Origin: Niabella pedocola
GTDB taxonomy: Bacteria; Bacteroidota; Bacteroidia; Chitinophagales; Chitinophagaceae
Direction of reading: 5' to 3'
NCBI RefSeq assembly: GCF_021044425.1
Contig: NZ_JAJNEC010000004.1
Coordinates: forward strand, 620,001-684,000
Length of the DNA: 64,000 nt
The stretch's first letter is position 1; each line of letters starts with the position of its first letter. This document shows, piece by piece, positions 39,160-48,040 of the stretch. Both the position numbers and the translations under genes were made by a program. Under the pieces are notes generated by a model. The model was not told the origin of the DNA. It worked only from the letters and a program-made list of their open reading frames with translations, and did no database searches.

Positions 39160-39566
39160 GTTTTGATTTATTTTTTATTTATTCGGGATATGGTCTATCA
39201 GGAGCATACGCTGTTGCGCGCTCTACAAGTAAACCGCATTAAATGGCATTTTCTATGATCGTTTCCTCAACAATAAATTCTGAAAAAGCCGGCAATTTTT
39301 CACACGCAAACAAAACAATCGTTCAGTTATACTGCCTATTGAAAAGTTTTTCAGATGATGGATTAAAAATAAATAAACGCTATAAGCTTACTGTCCTGAA
39401 CTGTACTGAAATACAAAAAAAATTATAGGATATATATCATTAATTATTTCCGGAGTATGCAGCGGTTGCAGCACCGCATACATATTTTTAACCGGCAGGT
39501 ATGCTGCCGTGCGATACCAGCCCTTAGGAAAATGCACTATATAGCAGCGGGCTTATACATCACCGT
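39160..39566. other. Intergenic region upstream of the first susC
   Basis: About 400 bases between the susC start and the end of the esterase gene, AT-rich between 39240 and 39450. It must hold the PUL promoter, but no convincing -33/-7 pair was found. An imperfect hairpin (GTATGC-AGC-GGT ... ACCGCATAC, about 39455-39482) lies behind the esterase gene and might act as its terminator, although no T run follows. Two short plus-strand frames here have no support. Confidence 0.4.
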
Positions 39567-40859
39567 TTATCGGGATACGGTTATCCGCGCAGATTCCAGT
39601 CCAAAAAGGTTTACCGTGCTTACAGCAATCGTACTCACATCGTTAGCGGTTTCTGTGAGCACCTGTTCCATCTTGGGCACTGTTAGCGGATATGCATTGT
39701 CGCCATTGGTATCAAACTGCTGATATGTTCCTGTTGACGGCAGGCGACCCACCAAACTATGATTGCGGTATATATTAAAGTGACTGATCCCGGACTCCAC
39801 ATCCGCATCAGCCTTCCAGGTAAGCAGCATTGTTCCATCCTGTCTGCCGGTTAATTGCAGGCCATAAGGGGCCGGTGGTGGCGTGCGATCGGTAACGGTA
39901 CCGGTGGTCACATATTCCTTCCATTTAGCAGCTGTAACCGAATCGGGTAACCAGGCCCCATTTAATGGGTTACCGGTAAATGCTTCGGCAGGAAATAAAT
40001 GATAGCTTACCGTATCGGCCAGCCATGCTTTGGCCGGGTTAACCGGGCGCATGGCGGTATAACGCCCTCCCGGCCGTTGTGGAAGCCGCTGTTGCAGGAT
40101 GGCTTCGTAAAAAGGAATGGCCATATAGCGTACGTAGCTGTAATTGTGGGTTTGATGCGGTGTATAAGCGATGCCCGCATATCCGCCTCCCGAACGGAGT
40201 TTTCCAAATTCTCTTATGGATGTTTGCCAGCAACAGGCATCGCCTTCAGGACCCGCATGCCGCAACATTACAGGCACCTTGAACGCGGCCGGAGGATATG
40301 CAGCCGGATCAAACGCAGGCGAATAGCCAAATACCGCCAGGATTCTTTCAGGATACGTTCTTAGCATCGACAAAGCCCAATAGCCGCCACCGGAATGTCC
40401 CCAAAGCAACCAGGGAAGCGTTGACAGCCGGCGATAACCGGTTATTTTCCCCATCGCCTCCAGGGTCCTGATCAGGGCCGCTCCCGATCCGGATTCCCCG
40501 TTACGCCAGTTATGGCAATTTCCGTTTGCTGCATACAGATCCGGACCTACTACGGCCAGGTGCCATTTTTTTGCAAAGGCCTGGTATTGCAAATCATATG
40601 CAGTAGCAGCGCCCGTTCCTTCCATGGTACAGCCATGCTGATGTATAAAGACGCCGTTAAGGGAGGTCATACTATCCGGGATGAATATCGTATAACGGGC
40701 CGAATCAAACGTATACTTCGGATCTGTTTGGGTAATTACATAAATTTTACCATTGGGAACCTGTTGCACCTGGTATGTGGGGCGTACCTTCTTTTGAGCC
40801 GGCGCTGCCAGCGACAGCATGAGCCAGCCCGCCAGGATCAACCCGCTTATGTTATTCAT
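39567..40859 (-). CDS. Secreted alpha/beta-hydrolase esterase with C-terminal Fn3-like domain
   Basis: 430 residues with a signal peptide (MNNISGLILAGWLML to APAQ). The catalytic alpha/beta-hydrolase domain covers ~45-290. The nucleophile is S156 in WGHSGGGYWALS, the oxyanion region is FIHQHGC, and a late His lies in TPHQTHNYS. Residues ~325-425 form an Fn3-like domain (PPPAPYGLQLTGRQDGTMLLTWKAD). It probably de-esterifies a glycan (acetyl or feruloyl/methyl ester). It overlaps the upstream SGNH hydrolase gene by 8 bases, so the two are translationally coupled in one operon with GH20. Confidence 0.82.
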   Translation of the reverse strand: MNNISGLILAGWLMLSLAAPAQKKVRPTYQVQQVPNGKIYVITQTDPKYTFDSARYTIFIPDSMTSLNGVFIHQHGCTMEGTGAATAYDLQYQAFAKKWHLAVVGPDLYAANGNCHNWRNGESGSGAALIRTLEAMGKITGYRRLSTLPWLLWGHSGGGYWALSMLRTYPERILAVFGYSPAFDPAAYPPAAFKVPVMLRHAGPEGDACCWQTSIREFGKLRSGGGYAGIAYTPHQTHNYSYVRYMAIPFYEAILQQRLPQRPGGRYTAMRPVNPAKAWLADTVSYHLFPAEAFTGNPLNGAWLPDSVTAAKWKEYVTTGTVTDRTPPPAPYGLQLTGRQDGTMLLTWKADADVESGISHFNIYRNHSLVGRLPSTGTYQQFDTNGDNAYPLTVPKMEQVLTETANDVSTIAVSTVNLFGLESARITVSR

Positions 40860-42045
40860 AAATTTCAGGTATATCCGTTAATGTTTGCAGGTACATCAGC
40901 CTTGAACCCTTCTTATTCGGGTGATGGTAGATCTGGCCGAAGTCGTAGTCTTCATGCCACATCGTGGTTTTATCTACCACGGCGCCATCAAAAGCAAGTG
41001 AGGTTGCATGATCAAACCGCGCGCCTTTGATCTTATACCGCTGGCGTACTTTTTCAATAACCGCATTGACCGGTACCTGGCTCCCGCTTTCATTTGCCGG
41101 AATATTATTAAGGATGGGTATGGCCCCCTGCGATCGTATGTATTCGACCAGGGCACCCAGGTTTTCCTCGGTATTGCCCCCATTGGTGCCAATGGTTACC
41201 ATCACATACCGGGCCTTCACAAAGGGCAGCTCATTTTTAATACGCATCAGCAATTCGTTAATGGTGGTTCCGCCCCGGCCGCTGGTGATAACGGTTCCGG
41301 GGATCTGCTGCCGGATCAGCTGCGTCCAGGATGCAGAAAAAACGGATGTTGGAAAATACCCTTCCGGCTCGGTAATAGAATCGCCATACAGCAGCAACTT
41401 TACATTGCACGCCTTCGAAAGCACCATCAATTGCTGTATCCAGATGCCGGAGCCCTCTGCCAATCCAAAACAATAATAATCATGTTGAAGTCCTACAAAA
41501 AAACCAGGACCTGCTGCTCCCGCACGCACCCCTCCTTGTCCATCCATTGTTGCGGTCACACTGTCGGTATCGCCGGTATGCAGATCCACCAGTTTCAGCA
41601 TCGCCGTCTGGTAATCGCGGTGCACTTCTACCAGGTAATCATGTTTGGGGTTTAAAAAGGCGACCGTTTTGCCGGTTTGGGGCTTTGTATCAATGCCGAT
41701 GCTTTTATGCGCCATATCCACCTGGGCTTTAAAATCCTGCTGATCACTTTGAAATACAGCAACCGCATCCGCCGAAAACCGCACGCGGTAACGCACCAGC
41801 CGCGCGGCAAGCGCATAGTATTTATTTAACCGCGCCAGCGCTCCTTTACCGTTCAGCAGCAACCCGCTTTCGGTAAAGCGGGCGCCCGACGCCGGCAAGA
41901 TCATATCCGGATCGTTGCCAGCCGTGCTGAACACCTGGTTGTATAAAACGATGGTGCCGCCCGGGTTGTTTTGACCGCTGACTGAGCCCCTCATTATAAA
42001 TAAAAAGAACCAGCCATACAGGCACAGGCTTCGATACATTCCCAT
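40852..42045 (-). CDS. Secreted SGNH/GDSL-family esterase with N-terminal lectin-like domain
   Basis: 397 residues, signal peptide near FFLFIMRGSVSG. Residues ~30-205 are a beta-sandwich that looks like a LamG or concanavalin-type module (VRYRVRFSADAVAVFQSD, FFVGLQHDYY). The catalytic SGNH domain follows: block I LLLYGDSIT (S223), block II GRGGTTINE, block III GTNGGNTEEN and block V YHHPNKKGS. All four catalytic or oxyanion positions are present. A carbohydrate O-acyl esterase role is likely. The start is 4 bases after the GH20 stop and the end overlaps the alpha/beta-hydrolase gene, so two different esterases are co-translated with a hexosaminidase. Confidence 0.85.
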   Translation of the reverse strand: MGMYRSLCLYGWFFLFIMRGSVSGQNNPGGTIVLYNQVFSTAGNDPDMILPASGARFTESGLLLNGKGALARLNKYYALAARLVRYRVRFSADAVAVFQSDQQDFKAQVDMAHKSIGIDTKPQTGKTVAFLNPKHDYLVEVHRDYQTAMLKLVDLHTGDTDSVTATMDGQGGVRAGAAGPGFFVGLQHDYYCFGLAEGSGIWIQQLMVLSKACNVKLLLYGDSITEPEGYFPTSVFSASWTQLIRQQIPGTVITSGRGGTTINELLMRIKNELPFVKARYVMVTIGTNGGNTEENLGALVEYIRSQGAIPILNNIPANESGSQVPVNAVIEKVRQRYKIKGARFDHATSLAFDGAVVDKTTMWHEDYDFGQIYHHPNKKGSRLMYLQTLTDIPEIYE

Positions 42046-42048
42046 TGG

Positions 42049-43665
42049 TTAATATTTTCCTTTCTGATGGTTGACAAACCCCTTGTCCGTCCATATTTTC
42101 TCTAAAGGCACCAGGCGTTTCCTGAAATCCTGATACGACTTTTTCGCAGGCGGCGTCCAGCCTGTTTCGGCCAGAGCCGCAATGCGTGGGAAGGTTTGAT
42201 AATAAAGCCGCTCGCTGGTAGGAATAAATTCGCCCCACATCTGGGCACCGATGCCCCGTATTTTCGGCTGATCTTTTTGGGCGATCCCCTCGGGAACAGG
42301 GTTAAAAGCATAGGCTTTCTCCAGGGAGGTTGTTTCATACGGATAATCCAGGTACGTAAAATGCCGGTCTGAGTTTACTACGTCGTAGCCCTGTGCAATT
42401 GCTTTATTCACCAGTTCTACTTTTCCGTCCCAGAATTGTACCAGTGTGCCCTTTGCCAGTTGTTCCGACTGTCCGGCCTTTACATGCGCCTCCTCCCGTA
42501 TATTATCGCCTGTAATTTCGTTCCATCCGATCATACGGTATCCCTTTGAGGCAATATATTGCGACATCCGGTTGATGGCCCATACCTGCAGATCGGAATA
42601 CGTTGGAATGGCGTGCGCCTTCATAAAATCATTAACGGGTTTTGAAGCCTCCCAACGCCGGTAATCCGCTTCATCACCCCCGATATGTATAATTCCATCC
42701 GGGAAAAGCGTCATTACTTCATCCAGTACATCGTGCAGGAACTGCTCTACTTTAGGATCTGTGATATCATACAAATCCCCATGCACCGGGTTACCCGTCA
42801 ACTTACTGCTCGCGCCCAGCCAGGGGTAGGCAAAAATGGAAGCAGAGGCATGTCCGGGCACTTCAATTTCAGGAATGACCACGATGCCCCGGGCATGCGC
42901 ATACGCCACGATCTCCCGGATATCTTTTTGAAAATAAAATTGTGCCGGAGGATCCAGGAACAGGCTATCCAGGCGGCTTACGGCATTTTGAAAATGAACC
43001 ATATGACCGAAATTGCCCCTTGATGCGACACGGGTAAGCAGCGGGTACTTCTTTATTTCCAACCGCCAGGCCGGGTCATCAACCAAATGCCAGTGGAAGG
43101 TATTGAGTTTTAAACGGGCCATTTCATCCAGCAACCGTTTTACCATTTCTTTGCCGTGAAAATTGCGGCTCTCATCCAGCATAAAGGCTCTCCAGGGAAA
43201 CGCCGGTTTATCGGAAATCGTACAAGCCGGGAGGAACCGCTCTGCAGCGCCCTGTTGCTGCACCAGCTGGCGCAGGGTTTGCAAGGCGTACAACAAACCA
43301 TTGCCACTATTGGCCAGCGCACGCACCTCCGGCGTCCGGCCCCGGTTGCGGATCTCAAGGGTATACGATTCGTCCTTCGCCTGCAGCTTACCCGCATGCA
43401 ACCGGAAACTGATCGTTGCGCTTTCGGGCGCCGCTACCCACTTTAAGCCGATCCCCGTTTCTTTCAGCACGCCTTCCCAATAGGCCGTATCGATCCGGAA
43501 CCGCTCATCCACATAAACGGTGGTGATTGATGACAGCAACACGCTTCCCTTGTTTAACTGAACGGATGCGGGTTGGGGAATCAGGTTCAATTGTGCATCC
43601 TGTGCACGCGCCGGTAACACAGCAGCCCATAAATTCAGGCATAAATAAAGGACCAATCCTCTCAT
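42049..43665 (-). CDS. Secreted beta-N-acetylhexosaminidase (GH20)
   Basis: 538 residues with a signal peptide (LNLWAAVLPARAQ). The N-terminal GH20b domain (~25-150, LNLIPQPASVQLNKG) is followed by the TIM-barrel GH20 domain: RAFMLDESRNFHGKEMVKRLLD, FHWHLVDDPAW, PEIEVPGHASA and the catalytic pair D331-E332 in HIGGDEADYRRWE, then MIGWNEI and VQFWDG. It uses substrate-assisted catalysis on terminal N-acetylglucosamine or -galactosamine. It is the first gene of a tight three-gene operon with two esterases, which suggests an acylated amino-sugar glycan as the target, by inference. Confidence 0.95.
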   Translation of the reverse strand: MRGLVLYLCLNLWAAVLPARAQDAQLNLIPQPASVQLNKGSVLLSSITTVYVDERFRIDTAYWEGVLKETGIGLKWVAAPESATISFRLHAGKLQAKDESYTLEIRNRGRTPEVRALANSGNGLLYALQTLRQLVQQQGAAERFLPACTISDKPAFPWRAFMLDESRNFHGKEMVKRLLDEMARLKLNTFHWHLVDDPAWRLEIKKYPLLTRVASRGNFGHMVHFQNAVSRLDSLFLDPPAQFYFQKDIREIVAYAHARGIVVIPEIEVPGHASASIFAYPWLGASSKLTGNPVHGDLYDITDPKVEQFLHDVLDEVMTLFPDGIIHIGGDEADYRRWEASKPVNDFMKAHAIPTYSDLQVWAINRMSQYIASKGYRMIGWNEITGDNIREEAHVKAGQSEQLAKGTLVQFWDGKVELVNKAIAQGYDVVNSDRHFTYLDYPYETTSLEKAYAFNPVPEGIAQKDQPKIRGIGAQMWGEFIPTSERLYYQTFPRIAALAETGWTPPAKKSYQDFRKRLVPLEKIWTDKGFVNHQKGKY

Positions 43666-43996
43666 ATATCTATTATTTTAAAACAGTCGTTATTTACGTA
43701 TACAGTATGATGAAACAGACGTTAGCAGCGGATATGTTTTGCAAACCAGTTCCGCTCAATACATACTGCCGGCACTGGCAGGGAAAGCATCCCGTCGAAC
43801 ATAGAAGAAGCTCCGCTTTGCAATCGTTATCACATTCAAATCTGCTTTTCCACCTGTCTGGCGTGAATGTAGCACATTATTTTTTCTTAACTAACCTGCA
43901 CTGTACTGATCGGTTGAAAATTAATTGCAGAAATTTGGGATCATCAAGAATTTATCTCAGGTTGAATCACAACAATAAGCATGATGGCCGGCAAAA

Positions 43997-44167
43997 TCAA
44001 GAAAACGATTTCATAACCTGCCGCTGTGCTTCACGCTTCCGCATCCGGAACATCCGGCGTCTGCCCGCCTTCCTTTTAAAAAAGAGCGATCCTGCAAAAC
44101 AGGCTATTGACAGCAGTAAAAAATTTGAGATAAAATACCAGATTATATGAAAGGCCTGGGGGATCAC
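43997..44167 (-). CDS. Possible 56-residue small membrane protein
   Basis: A minus-strand open frame from GTG (44164-44167 region) to TGA at 43997-43999. The product has a hydrophobic N-terminal half (IIWYFISNFLLLSIACFAG) and a very basic C-terminal half (KRKAGRRRMFRMRKREAQRQ), typical of a one-pass inner-membrane protein with a cytoplasmic basic tail. No ATG is available at the start and an in-frame stop lies 11 codons further upstream, so the start is uncertain and a truncated gene is possible. It is ~330 bases upstream of the GH20 gene, same strand. Confidence 0.3.
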   Translation of the reverse strand: MIPQAFHIIWYFISNFLLLSIACFAGSLFFKRKAGRRRMFRMRKREAQRQVMKSFS

Positions 44168-44235
44168 AAAGAATAAGCAGTACTTAAAATTGATATAATT
44201 TCAGGATCAGGACGATCAAAAAAACAAGGCATTTA

Positions 44236-44570
44236 GTACAGATCTGCGCAAGAACAGGCTTACCAACCTCAACGCGTATCATATGGATCAGGCTAATAAG
44301 ATAAGCCGCTAACAAGTAACAACCCAGCACAGGTCAGCTATCACACCTGGCTATGCTACAGACCTGCGCGAGGGAGAGCCAGAATGGCTTGGCCATGCTA
44401 CAGACCTGCGCACGAGGGGCACTTCCTTTATTTATCGAAGACATTGTAACGACCATGCGTAGGAAATGGATGGCTTCTACAACGTAATTAGTTAATATGT
44501 ATCAGAATAGCACAGATCCGCTATCACACTCAGCTCCACCATAACCCTGCGCCGATCAGAATTTGCACAG
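44236..44570. repeat. Degenerate direct repeats (TACAGA(C/T)CTGCGC units)
   Basis: TGCTACAGACCTGCGC occurs at about 44354 and again at about 44396, a 43-44 base period, with a diverged copy at about 44237 (TACAGATCTGCGCA). A second shared block, AGCACAGRTCMGCTATCACAC-like, occurs near 44325 and 44510. Related GACCTGCGCAAGA-type sequence reappears on the other side of the Rhs fragment near 47424. The regular spacing and decay suggest duplicated cassette or intergenic sequence. It is not CRISPR-like: no constant spacer architecture. Confidence 0.5.
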
Positions 44571-44762
44571 AAAAAAACATTTTATCTAAACATTGCTTTT
44601 ATTCTCATGTCTATATTGTTTAGGTCGAACTGTTTATTTAATTTTGACAAAATTTTTTGTACTTAAATTATTATTATTGGTAAAACAAATTAATGCAAGT
44701 CGAGCAAAGAAATAGATATACTAGCATTAGCACTTGGAGCAATATGAAGCACAGGATGTCTA

Positions 44763-44989
44763 TTATAAGCTATATATTATCTCCACTGAGATAGTTCTAG
44801 GATCATGAAGTTTACTTAAAACGTCACTAATCTTTTCGTAATCAAAAAGGTATAAATATATTAGCCTTTCGCAAGACAAATAAAAAGTTTTGTTTTCCTG
44901 CTTATTGCCTTCCGCACGCAATTTCTTAAAATATGTATTTAAGTCTTCTAAGTATCCTTCAACTAATAAAATAATAGAGATTTAGTCAT
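44763..44989 (-). pseudogene. Frameshifted small gene remnant
   Basis: A minus-strand frame of 72 sense codons ending with TAA at 44763-44765 reads as good protein sequence (LLVEGYLEDLNTYFKKLRAE, CERLIYLYLFDYEKISDVLS, then a terminal VEIIYSL) but contains no ATG. The only nearby ATG (44989) opens the neighbouring frame, which stops after 8 codons; one missing base around 44966-44972 would join them. It is therefore probably a small gene broken by a single-base change. No family is recognised. It lies downstream of the Rhs tail and a lipoprotein, on the same strand, where immunity-type genes usually sit. Confidence 0.42.
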
Positions 44990-45030
44990 GAGCTTTTTGC
45001 CTTATATATCATTAATACTTAAAAAATAAA

Positions 45031-45429
45031 ATGATCGAAGCATTTATATTCTTATTGGCCGGCGTTGTTACTTCCATCACAGGAATAACCTATTTAAAAA
45101 AATACAAAACTCTTAAAAAAAAAGGATCATCCGCTGAGGGTATTATATTCGAAACCCAAAACGAAGATGCTTTCCTAAACATAAGAACTCCTGTGGTAAG
45201 ATTCCTGACTCATACTAACCAATGGATAACAGGCACTTCTGATCTTTTTACGCTTCCTGGATTGTATAAATCAGGGCAAAAAGTAACTCTACTGTATAAT
45301 AATCAAAACCCGAAACAGTTCATAATCCTATCTAAAAGCAATACTTTCTCTCTTTACATATTAATTGCAATCGGCATCGCGAGCTCGCTATGGGGAATAT
45401 ATTTGTTACTAATTATTATAAAATCTTAA
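45031..45429 (+). CDS. DUF3592-like two-helix membrane protein
   Basis: 132 residues. One membrane helix at the N-terminus (AFIFLLAGVVTSITGITYL) and one at the C-terminus (SLYILIAIGIASSLWGIYLLLIII) flank a ~85-residue beta-rich part with GIIFETQ, PVVRFLT and GQKVTLLYNNQNPKQF, the layout of DUF3592 proteins. The function is not established; members are often found beside Rhs and other polymorphic toxin loci. Its 3' end overlaps the convergent lipoprotein gene by 21 bases. It is AT-rich compared with the PUL genes, as is the whole 44-48 kb island. Confidence 0.72.
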   Translation: MIEAFIFLLAGVVTSITGITYLKKYKTLKKKGSSAEGIIFETQNEDAFLNIRTPVVRFLTHTNQWITGTSDLFTLPGLYKSGQKVTLLYNNQNPKQFIILSKSNTFSLYILIAIGIASSLWGIYLLLIIIKS

Positions 45430-45867
45430 AGATTCTTCTAATTCTATATCTATATTATCATCAAAGAGAAATTTATACAATCGCACGGATACTCCATTAT
45501 TGTAAAACATAAACATAAATCGATAAAACTTCTTCTCATACTTAACCATATATGTATACACGCCAATATCATCGCCTACAAAACGCTCTTTCATTTTCTC
45601 ATGGCTTAAATATTGTCCAGAATATTCGTTTATACTGTCAAATTTTTTTATTAAATCTGTTGTCGAGGAATCAGACAAACTAATATTGGCATTAGTTCTT
45701 AACAGATTTTTTATAGACGTAGAGGACCCAGTTCTGCGCACCTCGTTGAAGAAATTTTCTATAACCAAATTCGCAGATTCATTTATTACTTTAGATATTT
45801 TCATTTCTGACGAATTTATACAACCAGTGCTTGTTACAACTAAAAATATGATAAGTAAATTACGCAT
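45409..45867 (-). CDS. Small lipoprotein directly downstream of the Rhs tail
   Basis: 152 residues. Signal with lipobox TSTGC (C16), then a charged helix and a beta-rich C-terminus (DIGVYTYMVKYEKKFYRFMFMF, VSVRLYKFLF). No family recognised; the shape resembles small NTF2-like or DUF4019-like lipoproteins. It starts 77 bases after the stop of the Rhs fragment and on the same strand, the usual position for an immunity protein, but that role is only inferred. Its 3' end overlaps the DUF3592-like gene. Confidence 0.68.
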   Translation of the reverse strand: MRNLLIIFLVVTSTGCINSSEMKISKVINESANLVIENFFNEVRRTGSSTSIKNLLRTNANISLSDSSTTDLIKKFDSINEYSGQYLSHEKMKERFVGDDIGVYTYMVKYEKKFYRFMFMFYNNGVSVRLYKFLFDDNIDIELEESLRFYNN

Positions 45868-45944
45868 TTTATTTATTTTTTAGGACTAGAGGTTCTATAC
45901 CCCCCAAATTTCTCAGGCAAATACTCTTTTGCCTTCTCCGTTGC

Positions 45945-47115
45945 CTAATTAACCATAGTCTCAAAAAATCCAACTACAGTTTTTCCTGCTTCAACCACAT
46001 TGGCTTTTATTTCAGCTCCAACAACTCCAAATTGAGCAGTTAGCGAAACCGACTGGTCGGATATATCACTATTCGCACCAACAACCGTATTGCCATCTTT
46101 CATTTCTTTATTAGGACCGACCTGTACATCTGCTCCGCTTTGAACAGCATTCGTTTTTATGGCCCAGCCATTCATAGTGAAGGTCCCAACAGCTGCCCCC
46201 GCTTGAGCCGATCCAACCTTTGTGTCCGCCTTTACATGGACACCGGCAAGACTGCCCTCACCAGAAATATTTCCACCTGAAGTCACAGTTACAGCAACCT
46301 GCGGACCAGTTGCAATTGCTTTAACTTCAGCAGCCCCTACCTTAGCTTTAACTCCTATTCCTGGCCCCAAAGTCACTGTCACCGATCCAGCTTTAGCCGC
46401 AGCATCAGAAGTTCTCGTCATTGACTGCTGCACAGAATTTCGCATCAGAGCTCTGACCCATGGGCTATTACTTGGAAGAGTCTCTAACCCTTCTAGTTCT
46501 ATATGGGCAGTAACTTTATTTTCACTGAACGCATAAGTACTATTATAAACATAATCATTAGCCAATGGATCTATTTCGATAAACCTTCCGATCTGCGGGT
46601 CATGATTGCGGTATTTAAACTGCACCCAGTTCAGATCAAGCTCCTCATCGATCTGCTGATTCTGGAAGGTCTTTTCCTTATTGTGTAGGTTTCTGGAAGC
46701 ACTAGTCGAGATCCCTTTCATCGTCAACCCGAACGGATAATAATGCGTTTCTTCCAACAACGTTTTATCCTCATTGATCATCGACCGCACATTACCTAAA
46801 TGATCCTTCAGGAAGTAATCCGCCGTAAAGATGCTACCATTCGGACAGAACCGCCCCTCTTCTCCCGATAGCAATCGGGACCACATGTTGCAATACATTG
46901 TTTTCAAAGATCATGCTGCCCAGGTAGATTGTCACCTTCTGATCCTGGCCGGTTTCATTGACCGTTCTACTCAGCTTGTTCCCCATTGCATCATATTGAT
47001 AACTGACCGTACCCTTGCCGGCAACTTCAATTCGCTGTGGTAAATTTAAGATATTAAAGGTGATGTTCTTGTTCAGGTCTTTGCGAGAAATCTCATCAAG
47101 CAACAGACCGAACAA
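45945..47115 (-). pseudogene. Truncated and frameshifted Rhs/YD-repeat protein, C-terminal core plus variable tail
   Basis: Two overlapping minus-strand frames form one Rhs tail. The upstream piece (47115-~46870) reads NLPQRIEVAGKGTVSYQYDA, MGNKLSRTV and YLGSMIFENNVLQHV. The downstream piece (from ~46870 to 45945) continues EEGRFCPNGSIF, DYFLKDHLGNVRSM, the YYPFGL box and DPQIGRFIEIDPLAN, the Rhs core. The frames differ by one base, and the junction coincides with the 18-bp palindrome at 46863-46880. After the core come ~190 Gly/Ala/Val-rich residues (SPWVRALMRN onward) forming an unidentified variable tail, perhaps a toxin or beta-rich domain. All the usual ~1000+ N-terminal residues are missing, so this is an orphan fragment. 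Confidence 0.8.
46863..46880. repeat. Perfect 18-bp palindromic element within the Rhs fragment
   Basis: TCCCGAT / AGCA / ATCGGGA, a 7-bp perfect stem with a four-base loop. It sits exactly where the Rhs reading frame shifts, between the usual LQH and EEGR residues of this protein family. The extra bases are a plausible cause of the frameshift. Short palindromes of this kind recur in Bacteroidota genomes. Confidence 0.7.
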
Positions 47116-47561
47116 TGTCTTATGGTATATAAAAGAACCAATAATGCTCCGCAGCAGCCAAACAATAGACTGGCACAGACTAGTTACTACATATCCCGCT
47201 CCGCCGCAGACCTACATCAGAAGGGATCAAATAATTTTCAATTCTCGTTTACGTAATATTCCAATCCTGTTTTATTTATCTGTATTAATTGATCCAACTT
47301 GGTTCCAAACCAGAGACAAGGTATAATGGTTTTCTGAACTATGATGCATTTATTATCAACGTCAAAATCAACACCTTCACGAAATCATTATTGCAAAGAT
47401 CAGGTTTGCGTAAGTCTTTGCGCGGACCTGCGCAAGAAGAGCATTTTTCTTCCAGCAGAATGAAAGAATAACTGAGACAATAAAAAGCAACAGTTATTGC
47501 AGCAGTCTGCCACCCTAGCTGCGTATCAGGGCTGTGCTAAAAGGAGCTAAATTTTCATTTA
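47116..47561. other. Non-coding stretch with repeat remnants in the AT-rich island
   Basis: About 450 bases between the broken Rhs fragment and a small membrane protein gene. CGCAGACCTACATCAGAAG (about 47205) and GGACCTGCGCAAGAAGAG (about 47424) are related to the direct repeats at 44.2-44.4 kb, so similar sequence flanks the Rhs remnant. Plus-strand frames here have no recognisable content. Confidence 0.45.
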
Positions 47562-48002
47562 TCAGAGTCTTTTTTTTCCGCCAAACAATTCTTTCCTATA
47601 TATAATTAAATATAATCCGAAAAAGAACGCAGAGCGAACATCTATTTTAGGAGTGTCCATTCTATCCAAGCCAGATAAAAAAAACAAACTGAAATTATAC
47701 TTCCCAAAATAAAGTTTAACAATATTCAGAGTTGACAGAAGGAAAATAATACCAGTCAAAAAAAGTCCATACTTATAACGAATTATATATACAGCTCCAT
47801 TTAGGATCACCAATAACCAGCCAATATACATCTCATATCCAACATCCGTTATATTAAAAATCACCAATACTATGACAGCGTAGGCAGACACCAACAATAA
47901 CGTCAGATAGGATAAATATCTTCTAATATAACCAACTTTATTTTCCATATTCAAACAAGCCAAATATACTAATTTTAGTTCCTTTACTAATTTCTCTCTC
48001 AT
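47562..48002 (-). CDS. Small multi-pass membrane protein, unknown
   Basis: 146 residues from ATG 48002; an internal ATG (19th codon, ENKVGYIRRYL) is an alternative. Four predicted membrane helices: SYLTLLLVSAYAVIVLVIF, YEMYIGWLLVILNGAVYII, GLFLTGIIFLLSTLNIVKLYF and a C-terminal FFFGLYLIIY. A basic tail (RKELFGGKKRL) should face the cytoplasm. No family is recognised. It is AT-rich like the island, divergent from the ArsR gene, and 87 bases separate the two starts. Confidence 0.6.
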   Translation of the reverse strand: MREKLVKELKLVYLACLNMENKVGYIRRYLSYLTLLLVSAYAVIVLVIFNITDVGYEMYIGWLLVILNGAVYIIRYKYGLFLTGIIFLLSTLNIVKLYFGKYNFSLFFLSGLDRMDTPKIDVRSAFFFGLYLIIYRKELFGGKKRL

Positions 48003-48040
48003 ATTCCCGGCTCCGGCCCAGTCATCCTAAAAAATATTTT

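Noticed and set aside
43527..44150. Long plus-strand frame (207 codons)
   Set aside because: It starts antisense inside the GH20 gene, has no domain or signal and lies opposite better minus-strand coding, so it is treated as chance.
44236..44570. CRISPR-like repeat array
   Set aside because: Units are diverged, only two are evenly spaced, there is no conserved palindromic repeat with unique spacers and no cas gene.
46863..46880. Palindrome as a transcription terminator
   Set aside because: It lies inside the Rhs coding region and has no T run on either side.
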